Below, piece by piece: positions 40,290-48,700 of a stretch of DNA of 64,000 bases (position 1 is its first letter; every line of letters starts with the position of its first letter). Position numbers and translations under genes: made by a program. Under the pieces are notes generated by a model, which made no database searches, had not been told where the DNA came from, and saw only the letters and a program-made list of their open reading frames with translations. Source of the stretch: MGIIa-K1 sp964577145. GTDB taxonomy: Archaea; Thermoplasmatota; Poseidoniia; Poseidoniales; Poseidoniaceae. The stretch spans positions 1-64,000 of the forward strand of contig CAZNXM010000006.1 of assembly GCA_964577145.1 (NCBI GenBank). Direction: 5' to 3'.

Positions 40290-42176
40290 ATGAGGAGAAG
40301 CCTAACGGCCTTCATTTTGGCTATTTTGATTAGCACAGTATCCCTTACTGGGATGAGCAGCGCTGAGACTAGTGGACGACAACTTAGCGATGTCGACTGT
40401 TCTGGTTATACATTTGAAGATCTATTTGATTACAATCATGCAAACTTCGATATCGAGATTCTTTCCGATTGGGCAAGTGCTGAAATTTATGCTAATTCAT
40501 GGGTAAATGACAGCAAAGCTGCTATTGTTAGAGAGAACATTGACGGATTATTCGATGGCGTACCAGGCGGCAATAACTCATGGCTATCTACCGATGAAAG
40601 AGAAGCGGTAAGAGAAATTGGCCCCAAATGTATCGCTGATATGGACACGAGGTTAGGACTGAGAGAAGGAGTGGCACATCGTGGTGGAGTTGATTGGAAT
40701 GACCTTGAATTTGTTGAGGATGGTATCGCTCTAGATGAAATTAATTTGGTTCCTGAAGAACATTCTGAAGAACGCCAGTGCCAGAATATGTTCGCAAGTT
40801 CTGATTGCCGAGAAGTACCGGTCACTGCTACTGATAATCTTGAAATCTCAATGTTCCTCAAAGAAGGTGAAACCAACAATATGCGTTTCAACCAATTACC
40901 TAATTCGGGACAGAGTAACTTCACCCTCGCACTTAATGCAACCAACATGACTCATGCTCGCCTTGAATTTACATTCCCGGCAGTTGAAGGACTTCGTATG
41001 GCAGAATACGATGTTCAAGATGATGGGGTTTCAAATCCCAATGCTGCTATGGTTTCTGAACTTCATTTACCTGATGGTCGCTTGAAAATTATTCTCGATG
41101 TCGACTACGACAAAACAGATTGGCCTATGGGAAGAAACCTATTCATCGACCTGACTACAATGCCTCCAGATACTAATGAAGCGCCTGTTTGGGGCACTGC
41201 TGCACCAACAGACGACACGGTATTCCCAATGTTTGTCCAAGGCAGTGAGGAACTAATTGTAATGGGGGCTGATTTGGCAGACTGGGCGAGTGACGACAAT
41301 GGTTGGAGCCTAGATTGCACATTCGATGAGACTGGATGGTCTAGTAGGATGAATGGAGATGGTGACCTCCTAGCAATTGCTGGAACCAGTGAGTCTAGTA
41401 CCGCAACATGTTCGCTTGTAGACCCATATGGGGAGAATGCTGATTCGACTCGAACCTGGCGATTCGGACAACCACTATCGTTCAGTGCGACCGAAGGAAC
41501 CTATGGGGATTCGGTCGAAATTGAAGTAAATCCTACTCTACTAGTTCAGAGTATTTCCCTTGATTTAGCAGCAACTCAGAGTGGAACTGATGGCCCTTCG
41601 AGTGGATTAAACCTCGGCTCTTCAATGGCGACTTCAACACTTAGCCTCTCTGGAATGACCCCCGGTTCATTCGAAGTCCACCTAACTGCTACAGCTGATG
41701 GAATGCTTGACTGGAATGCATACATCGATCTCGGACTCATGAAAGAAAATACCCCTCCTGTGATTAGCATTAATTCATTAATAGATGATACAAATGCAAC
41801 TTGGTCTGCTGATTACTTATCATTCTCTCTAAGTGGTAGTGTTATTGACCCCGATGGTGGAGATGTTAGTCTAACTGCAATAATGTGTGGAGATAGTACA
41901 ACTGGATTCAGCCAAAGTGGAGTTTCTTGGGATGTATCCCTTTCAGTTGCTGCTTGCTTTACTCAAGATAACGTAGATTATACCGTCGAAATTCATGCTC
42001 AAGATTCAGATGGAGCGACTGCGATTCTAGTGGTAAATGTGGATGACCCACTCGAAACTGATGAGCCAGATATTATCGTCGACCTTGTAGAAGATGAAAG
42101 TGGGTTACCGGCTCTCAGTATGATTGCAACTATCGTTTGTATGCTAGGAGCGGCACTAATTGCGCGCAGAGATTGA
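40290..42176 (+). CDS. Secreted protein with LPAxS-type C-terminal anchor
   Basis: 628 residues. Signal peptide RRSLTAFILAILISTVSLTG with cleavage near AETS. The N-terminal ~120 residues contain acidic helices with paired Cys. The middle and C-terminal parts are beta-rich domains: a segment like DNGWSLDCTFDETGWSSRM suggests an Ig-type or PKD fold, and a cadherin-like region ends in PVISINSLIDDTNATWS and VIDPDGGDVSLTAIMCGD. The last 23 residues are LPALS, a hydrophobic stretch, and ARRD; the protein at 2311-3249 shares 10 of those 23 positions. Follows the ABC exporter genes by 40 nt, so it might be an associated substrate or surface partner, though no direct link is shown. Confidence 0.8.
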   Translation: MRRSLTAFILAILISTVSLTGMSSAETSGRQLSDVDCSGYTFEDLFDYNHANFDIEILSDWASAEIYANSWVNDSKAAIVRENIDGLFDGVPGGNNSWLSTDEREAVREIGPKCIADMDTRLGLREGVAHRGGVDWNDLEFVEDGIALDEINLVPEEHSEERQCQNMFASSDCREVPVTATDNLEISMFLKEGETNNMRFNQLPNSGQSNFTLALNATNMTHARLEFTFPAVEGLRMAEYDVQDDGVSNPNAAMVSELHLPDGRLKIILDVDYDKTDWPMGRNLFIDLTTMPPDTNEAPVWGTAAPTDDTVFPMFVQGSEELIVMGADLADWASDDNGWSLDCTFDETGWSSRMNGDGDLLAIAGTSESSTATCSLVDPYGENADSTRTWRFGQPLSFSATEGTYGDSVEIEVNPTLLVQSISLDLAATQSGTDGPSSGLNLGSSMATSTLSLSGMTPGSFEVHLTATADGMLDWNAYIDLGLMKENTPPVISINSLIDDTNATWSADYLSFSLSGSVIDPDGGDVSLTAIMCGDSTTGFSQSGVSWDVSLSVAACFTQDNVDYTVEIHAQDSDGATAILVVNVDDPLETDEPDIIVDLVEDESGLPALSMIATIVCMLGAALIARRD

Positions 42177-42213
42177 ACCGGCATCATGAAAAGTGGAACC
42201 TAGAGGGCAGGTT

Positions 42214-43380
42214 ATGTTCAAAGGGACGGTCGAGAGGGTCAGCCACGAAGGTGGTTTGCTCGTTAGCTACAGCGGCTCATGTCCAGCCCTGGGTTCAGTC
42301 ATGGTCGATGGAAGTGAGAAATATGTCGGCAAAGTCGATGGAGTAATCGGCAACCTAGACAATTCACTTGTCCATATCGCCCACTTGGATCGCAAGGCTA
42401 ATGCAAATTCCTTAGTAGGGGCTGAAATCACAATTCGCCCTCGCCGTCAAAGAGATGACAGGCGACCTGCAAGAGATGACAGACGAGGACGAGACGATCG
42501 AAGAGGACGTGATGACCGTCGTGGTCGTGATAACAATCGTGACGGGGGTTACAATAATGATTGGGATTGCCCCAAGTGCAACAACTCAAATTTCTCTTTC
42601 CGTACAGAATGCAATCGCTGTGGAGAATCCAAAGGCGGAGGTGGAGGAGGACGTGGACGTGACGACCGAAGAGGACGTGACGACAATAGAGGCCGAGACG
42701 AACGACGTGGCAGAGATTCCGGCCGTGGTGAAGACTGGTTGTGTCGCGATTGCGGCAATATCAACTATGCAAGTAGAAGTGAATGCAATCGCTGTCAGAA
42801 ACCTAAGAGTGAACGAGATTCTAGACCTGAGCGTCGTGAAAGGCGAGATGACCGTCGTGGACGAGACGATAACCGTGGTAGAGATGGACGAAGAGGTCGT
42901 GATGATAATCGTGACAAAGGTCATTTCACCAACAATGATTGGGATTGCCCCAAGTGCAACAACTCAAATTTCTCTTTCCGTACAGAATGCAATCGCTGTG
43001 GAGAATCCAAAGGCGGAGGTGGCGGAGGACGTGGTCGTGATGATAACCGCGGTAGAGATGACCGTAGAGGTCGCGATGACCGACGCGGACGTGACGACCG
43101 TAGAGGACGAGATGACCGACGTGGACGTGACGACCGTAGAGGACGAGATGACCGACGTGGACGTGACGACCGTAGAGAACCTCAGAAAAGAGCTGGAGAT
43201 TGGGATTGTCCTAAATGCCGAAAGAACAACTTCGCAAGCAGGGATGAATGTTTCAGTTGCGGTACCTCCAAGCGAGTAGGTGGCCCTAGACAAAAGGGGC
43301 ACCACTTCTCACGAGACCCATCGCCACTCCGTTCACAGAGATACGGTAAGGGCGATGGAGGCAGAAATGATGAACGCTGA
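42214..43380 (+). CDS. Gar1-like domain fused to four RanBP2-type zinc fingers and RGRDD repeats
   Basis: About 388 residues from ATG 42214, AGAGGG 6 nt upstream. Residues 1-78 look like Gar1, the H/ACA RNP subunit for RNA pseudouridylation: FKGTVERVSHEGGLLVSY, PALGSVMVDGSEKYVGKVDG, IGNLDNSLVHIAHLD. Then long RGRDDRRGRDD-type repeats, the counterpart of eukaryotic GAR tails. Four zinc fingers with spacing W-x-C-x2-C-x3-N-x6-C-x2-C are interspersed: Cys119/122/133/136, 177/180/191/194, 245/248/259/262 and 332/335/346/349. This is the zf-RanBP pattern, which in ZRANB2 binds single-stranded RNA. Fingers 1 and 3 are nearly identical in DNA (89 bp). Canonical archaeal Gar1 is ~75-100 residues. Function in RNA modification is inferred. 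Confidence 0.75.
   Translation: MFKGTVERVSHEGGLLVSYSGSCPALGSVMVDGSEKYVGKVDGVIGNLDNSLVHIAHLDRKANANSLVGAEITIRPRRQRDDRRPARDDRRGRDDRRGRDDRRGRDNNRDGGYNNDWDCPKCNNSNFSFRTECNRCGESKGGGGGGRGRDDRRGRDDNRGRDERRGRDSGRGEDWLCRDCGNINYASRSECNRCQKPKSERDSRPERRERRDDRRGRDDNRGRDGRRGRDDNRDKGHFTNNDWDCPKCNNSNFSFRTECNRCGESKGGGGGGRGRDDNRGRDDRRGRDDRRGRDDRRGRDDRRGRDDRRGRDDRRGRDDRREPQKRAGDWDCPKCRKNNFASRDECFSCGTSKRVGGPRQKGHHFSRDPSPLRSQRYGKGDGGRNDER
42556..42644 (+). repeat. 89-bp exact intragenic duplication, copy 1
   Basis: Identical to 42934-43022, 378 bp apart, encoding zinc fingers 1 and 3 of the Gar1-like protein. Identity at third codon positions shows recent duplication or gene conversion. Confidence 0.9.
42934..43022 (+). 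repeat. 89-bp exact intragenic duplication, copy 2
   Basis: Second copy of the duplication at 42556-42644 inside the Gar1-like gene. Confidence 0.9.
43093..43173 (+). repeat. 36-bp tandem repeat encoding DDRRGRDDRRGR
   Basis: Over two copies of a 36-bp unit (starting at 43093, 43129 and 43165). It is in frame and translates to arginine/aspartate repeats, so it is coding and not a CRISPR array. Confidence 0.75.
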
Positions 43381-44404
43381 AGACCATTATCTCGATGCAA
43401 TTGCTGCAGAAGATGAAGGTGATGTTGAAGGTGCTCTCAAGTCGGCTAGAGCAGCCGTAAAGGCTGACCCTGCTCATGCTGAATCTTGGTGGATGATTTC
43501 TAGTCTAGAATTATCTGATACGTCACAAGCAGACCTAGGTCGAGCATCTAGGTCCTTGACCGCGTGCAGAAAAGTAGTCGCTCTGGAACCATCAAGAGTA
43601 GATGCTTGGGTTAGAGGTGGTCGCCTAATGGCAGACGAACTTGGGTTGTATGAGGATGCACTCTTCTGGTGGCAAGAATGTCGTGAAGTTGCGCCATTTG
43701 AATCTGTACCACTCGTCGAACAAGCTGCTATTCTTACCGATATGGGGTTCTATGACAAGGCAATGGATCGCTTAGCAGCAATTCAGGAAGAAAACCTCGA
43801 TGTTGGCACCGCTCAATTCACTAGAATTAGTAGATTGCATGCATTGGTTTCAAAGGCAGCAGAACAAGACAAGGGTAATCACTTCCGCCCTTGGGAGAGA
43901 AATCACAATGGATGGAGTGCCATTCATTCAAGGAGAAACAAAGGCCCGGTATCTGAAAATTTGATTTTTATGATGACTACCGTACCATTTCTGATGATGG
44001 AAGTTTTCATTTCTAGGGCATTATTCGGCGATGGCTGGACTGGTTTTTGCCTAACATCTATCATGATTCTAATCACTGTTATCATGGGCATGAGGTTTAC
44101 TCGTGGATTGTTCCAAAAGGTGAACAGACCAGCATTTAATCTCCTTAGAGCAATGGATTTTGAGGCGAGTACTGCAAAATTGGTCATTCCAGATGATGTA
44201 CGGGATTCTCGGCTCTACCTTTTCCTCGTAGGTAGAAGAGCACGTGCATATCAAGAAAGATATTCCAAGATTGTCCTAGCAGGAAAAACCCTACCGCGAA
44301 ATTGGAAACCTAGGTTCCCTGACTTCGATTCTCACCTAGATGATATCGGAATAATCGAAGATGATGATGATTCCAATGAACTCCCTGGATTTGAGGAAGA
44401 GTGA
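43367..44404 (+). CDS. TPR-containing membrane protein
   Basis: About 345 residues from ATG 43367 with GGAGG 5 nt upstream, overlapping the Gar1-like gene by 14 bp; the frame is open to 43280. Residues 1-180 are helical repeats with TPR features: EDEGDVEGALKSARAAVKADPAHAESWWM, RKVVALEPSRVDAWVRGGRLM, EDALFWWQECREVAP, MGFYDKAMDRLAAIQ. Two helices follow (LIFMMTTVPFLMMEVFISRA and GWTGFCLTSIMILITVIMGM), then a ~100-residue basic cytosolic part. Both ends are likely inside the cell. TPRs bind partner proteins, but none can be named. Overlap with the Gar1-like gene suggests coupled translation. Confidence 0.82.
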   Translation: MMNAEDHYLDAIAAEDEGDVEGALKSARAAVKADPAHAESWWMISSLELSDTSQADLGRASRSLTACRKVVALEPSRVDAWVRGGRLMADELGLYEDALFWWQECREVAPFESVPLVEQAAILTDMGFYDKAMDRLAAIQEENLDVGTAQFTRISRLHALVSKAAEQDKGNHFRPWERNHNGWSAIHSRRNKGPVSENLIFMMTTVPFLMMEVFISRALFGDGWTGFCLTSIMILITVIMGMRFTRGLFQKVNRPAFNLLRAMDFEASTAKLVIPDDVRDSRLYLFLVGRRARAYQERYSKIVLAGKTLPRNWKPRFPDFDSHLDDIGIIEDDDDSNELPGFEEE

Positions 44405-44407
44405 ATC

Positions 44408-45700
44408 TCAAGTTCCGGCTGTATAGTCGGTTAGGTAGGCGATTTGTTCGGCGGTAAGTTCGTCGATTCCAAAACCCAAAGTAGCCAATTTGGTATTGGC
44501 GAGGTCTTGGTCTTGTTCAAGGCTGATGTCATGTACAATTGGTGCCATTCCAGTACCTTCTGCTGCAAGACGACACAGAGAAAGGAATTGGTTTGCAAAA
44601 CTCATGTCCATTACCTCGGAAGGATGGCCTTCTGCTGCTGCAAGATTGACCAAACGGCCATCAGCCAATAAGAAAATACGCCTCCCATCTGCCATTGTAT
44701 ACTCATCATTCTCAGGCCTGATATTACGCATTGATACTGCTTGAGACTTCAGTTGCTCGATATTAATCTCACAATCATAATGACCAGTATTAGCGATAAT
44801 TGCCCCGTCCTTCATCGAATCAAAATGGCGGTTTACGAGGATATCTTTCATACCTGTAGCGGTACAGAAAATATCACCTAATGGGGCTGCATCATCCATT
44901 TTCATGACTCTAAATCCATCCATCACTGCTCTGAGTGCCGGTAGTGGGTCCACTTCAGTAATGATGACATTGGCACCCATCCCTTTCGCTCTCATGGCAA
45001 GACCACTTCCACAGTGGCCATATCCACCTACAACGAAAGTCTTCCCAGCGATTAGTACTGAGGTTGCACGAATTATTCCATCAAGAGTAGATTGTCCTGT
45101 CCCGTAGATATTATCGAAATCCCACTTAGTTATTGCATCATTAACTGCAATCACTGGATAGAGAAGGTCACCTGCATCACCCATTGCTCTCAATCGATGA
45201 ACGCCGGTTGTTGTCTCCTCCGTACCACCTATCACTCCATCAGCGAACTCTTTCTTTTCGCCGTGCACTCGCACGATTAAATCTGCGCCATCATCCAAAG
45301 TAAGAGTTGGTTTGAATTCTAGAGTACGGTCAATGCACCAGTAGAAATCCTCAACCGACTGGCCGTGCCAAGCGAAAACTGAGTATCCTTCACGAGCAAG
45401 CCAAGCAGCAACATCGTCTTGAGTTGAAAGGGGATTGCAACCCGACCAGGAGATTTTGGCACCTGCTGCTTCTATTGTCTCGATCAATACTGCTGTTTCC
45501 TTGGTAACATGAAGACAACCGGCTACTCTCATACCCTCGAGAGGGCGGTTCTTTTCCGCTTCATCACGTAATGCTGCAAGAACAGGCATCCTTGAACGAG
45601 CCCAGTCAACCCGTAATGCACCTTGATCAGCTAGGCTGATATCGGCCACGGTGTAGTTCTCACCCTCGTCCATGGAATGGGCGCTGTGACCACTGTTCAT
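44408..45700 (-). CDS. ahcY: Adenosylhomocysteinase (S-adenosyl-L-homocysteine hydrolase)
   Basis: 430 residues. Splits S-adenosylhomocysteine to adenosine and homocysteine, keeping methylation reactions going. Seen: RVAGCLHVTKETAVLIETI (substrate region), WHGQSVEDFYWCIDRTL, NDAITKWDFDNIYGTGQSTLDGIIRA with the active-site Lys/Asp/Asn, VVGGYGHCGSGLAMRAKGMG (NAD Rossmann), and ATGMKDILVNRHFDSMKDGA followed by NTGHYDCEI. It ends ELTAEQIAYLTDYTAGT without the ~20-residue KPDHYRY-type extension of bacterial and eukaryotic enzymes, as in other archaea. ATG 45700 or 45673 could be the start. A strong tandem palindrome lies in the leader. Confidence 0.96.
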   Translation of the reverse strand: MNSGHSAHSMDEGENYTVADISLADQGALRVDWARSRMPVLAALRDEAEKNRPLEGMRVAGCLHVTKETAVLIETIEAAGAKISWSGCNPLSTQDDVAAWLAREGYSVFAWHGQSVEDFYWCIDRTLEFKPTLTLDDGADLIVRVHGEKKEFADGVIGGTEETTTGVHRLRAMGDAGDLLYPVIAVNDAITKWDFDNIYGTGQSTLDGIIRATSVLIAGKTFVVGGYGHCGSGLAMRAKGMGANVIITEVDPLPALRAVMDGFRVMKMDDAAPLGDIFCTATGMKDILVNRHFDSMKDGAIIANTGHYDCEINIEQLKSQAVSMRNIRPENDEYTMADGRRIFLLADGRLVNLAAAEGHPSEVMDMSFANQFLSLCRLAAEGTGMAPIVHDISLEQDQDLANTKLATLGFGIDELTAEQIAYLTDYTAGT

Positions 45701-45711
45701 AGGTCAATCGG

Positions 45712-45744
45712 TTGAGTGGCCACTCCGGCCCTTACGGGCCGGAG
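45712..45744 (-). promoter_or_regulatory. Tandem stem-loops upstream of ahcY
   Basis: CTCCGGCCC-TTAC-GGGCCGGAG (45723-45744) is a perfect 9-bp stem. On the coding strand its loop reads GTAA, a GNRA-type RNA tetraloop. Next to it, a palindrome GAGTGGCCACTC (45714-45725) overlaps one arm, so the two structures are mutually exclusive. They end 13-22 nt before ATG 45700 and 25 nt after the stop of the 2167-residue protein, also on the minus strand. Confidence 0.65.
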
Positions 45745-45769
45745 CGCTCAAACACAGAAGTGAGACTCA

Positions 45770-48700
45770 CTACTGTTGCTGGAAATGCCCAGCATATTGC
45801 TGGGCATAAGCCCGCGCCGTTTCTTCTGGGTATCCCTGTGCGATTAACTGCTGCACATACTGTTCCATTGGGTCCATTTGTGCGACTCCACCATATCCTG
45901 CTGCTGCTGTCGCATTGAAATCCTTAACAGTATCATCCTCATCACTTCCGCCTCTTAAGACGAAGAATAATGATAATATGACTACAAGAAGTAGACCAAC
46001 ACCAATCGATGCATACATAATCATGTCACTGTTATCGCCAGAAGTAGGATCTTCAGTCTTCGGTTCAGTAAAGGTACCATCACCTGGATTGAATGTGTAT
46101 TCTCCTTCCCACTCACAAGCATCATTTGCCCAAACCCAGCGTCCTTCAGGATCCTCTGCAAGAACCTCAACTGGAACTTCCAAACCTTGGCATGCTGGTA
46201 GGTGAATAATGAGATACTTCTCTACAGGCCAGCGCTTGTCATCGCCTTCATAGATTAGCAAGTATATCTCCTGCGTAGAGGTTTCATTGGTGTATAGGTC
46301 AGAGATGGTTAGAGTAAGGTCAAATCCATCTTCATCACCAAGTTTGTCTGACTTTGCCCAACTTCCCTCGAGTTGCATGTTATACTTTGCAACTGCAGAC
46401 TGTTCGAATGCCTCTGAACTCAGTGCTGCTTCGACATAGACATCTCCTTGCTCAGCACCCGAAAGTACTGTTCCAGAGATAGTAATGGTATCAGAAGTGA
46501 CTTGGCTACCATTGACTGATAGGTCGATTTGAACCACTGGTTCTTCATCCCCGAATCCTTCTGGTACTACTGAGAAATACATACGGTATTTCTCGCTAGA
46601 CTTTCCAGCCTTATCGAATACGACTAATTCGATACGGATTAGAGATTCTGTCTGTCCACTTGCGTCTACAGTTACATTCTGGAAAGTGTATGCCCATGCA
46701 CCATCAGAAGATGATGGCTTGGTGAATACGTGACCTTCGAGATCGAAGTTGTCATCGCCATATGGGGCATCAAAGAGTACTGTCCACTCATAGGTGTCGA
46801 TTCCATTTCCATCTAAGGCATCTGCATCAGAGGATTCGGATGCATCGAAGTGGATGACAACCTCTCCATCCTCATCAAGGTGAATTCGGTTTACCGGCCA
46901 ATCTGTGTCAGATACTGTCTTAGTACCACGGTTCTCAATTTGGTCTTGGTATTCTTCACGCATGTCGATAACAACATCTGCAACTGGTCGGTGCTCATCA
47001 GCCCGCACATCGTCGGTCATGACAGTGACGGAAATTGAGCGCCCGTGTCCAGCAGCATCGTGTAAGTAAAGTGTGATATCCCAAGTTGCACCCTGAAGAC
47101 ATCCAGTTGCTGAAGATAGGTCGACCTTACAGAAAGTAGAGGTCGGGCTCATCTCATCGGTATGGTCGGTACCACTTGCCATTGAAGCTCCAAGCCAATC
47201 GGTTGGACCGCTGATTACCCAATCGGTCGAAAGTGGCTCAGATGTAGCGGTAGTGTATCCAAAGGTTACCTGTGAATCACTCTTCATGTAATGGTAAGAA
47301 TATCCACCAGTCGAAGGGTCGAGAGTTGGAACCTCTCCATTGATTGTGAGGTCTAGTCCGTTTCCTAGAGTACCAAAGCCCTGAGGGTATTGGCTAACCT
47401 GGTAAGATAGCATGTTACCCAATAATGGGAAAGTAGCACTGTCAGCACGCTCTGAAACTCCTGCAACATCGATTGTGGTGACAATCATTCCACCGTCAAC
47501 ATAACTGCATGTTGCAAGCACAGTATCCTGTGGCTCTGCTTCAGACTGAATAAGGCGCTGGAATCCACCGCCATTCTCTGAATATCCATTACATGCGGAT
47601 GGGATAGAAGTTGCTGCAACACTCTTGGTGTTGAGTACTGCTTCTGTCACTGTTCCGTATTGGTCGAAGCCTTGGAAGGCTGCTAGGTCTACTCCGTCAA
47701 GAATTGGATGGTATGCATCTGCAACATCCATGTTGTTGTATGTAACACGGGTTTCAGGAGTGTTTCTAGGTTGTACATCCATGTCGAATGGAAGTAGGCT
47801 AGATCCAGTACTGCTACTAAACTCGTAATAATCGGTAGATGTTCCAAGATGAACCTGTACAGTTCCACCTGAAGACATGAAGTTCTTCAGAGTGGTCTTA
47901 TGACTTGAGATACCCAACTTCTCGTAGTATCCCTTGCCTCCTGCATCAGAAGGTTTTGCGGTGTTGACATCTTGAATTGGCATCAGAACCTTGTCATAAT
48001 GAGTTAGCCATCCAGTCTCTAGATAATCATCCCAGTCGTTGATATCGAACTGAGTATAACTCATATCGAGGAGAACCAGATCCTCCTTGATTGACTGAGT
48101 ACGCGATGTATCACCGGACAGTATTGCGACATCAACCATGTCAGCGAAGCCAGCATGGAAGAATCTCTCATTTCCAGACATGTCACCATTTGGTAAGGTT
48201 GCATGATAGGTTATGTTGTATGTGTGGCCATCTTGCCAACCATTCCATGGTGTGAATGAGACCATGGTCCTCTCATGAGGCCCAAGGACCTGTGAGGGTC
48301 CAGCAGTCGTAGTATGAACTTGGCTACCATCTGCAAGGTCGTTGATGGTCATGTGGAAGGTGTAATCACCTTGTAAGACACCATTGGTTGCAGAAAGTCC
48401 CCAATCATGGGTTAGTACGCTATCGATTGGTAGCACACAATCTAGAACCACATCGGAAAGACAAGAAATCTGGTCTGGCTTTCCAAGTGTAATATCTACG
48501 CTTTCAACCGAGAAGATAACTCGTGCTAGGTTATTTGCAACAGATATCTCTTGGTGGCCATACCATGAGGTTCCAGCAGTTGTATTATCGAAGAGTGTCT
48601 CGATTTCAATCTTGTAAACACCAGAAACGAAATCGTGGTCTGAAATTGCTATTGTTCGGTTTTCCTCTGCATCTAGGTCGATGACGGTGGATGAATAGGT

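Noticed and set aside
43093..43173. 36-bp direct repeats considered as a CRISPR array
   Set aside because: Repeats are contiguous with no spacers and lie in frame inside a protein gene.
42455..43279. Long open frame (+2 shifted) inside the Gar1-like gene with repetitive Val/Asp/Glu sequence
   Set aside because: It is a shadow of the arginine/aspartate repeats read in another frame. It lacks its own ribosome site and the zinc-finger frame is clearly the coding one.
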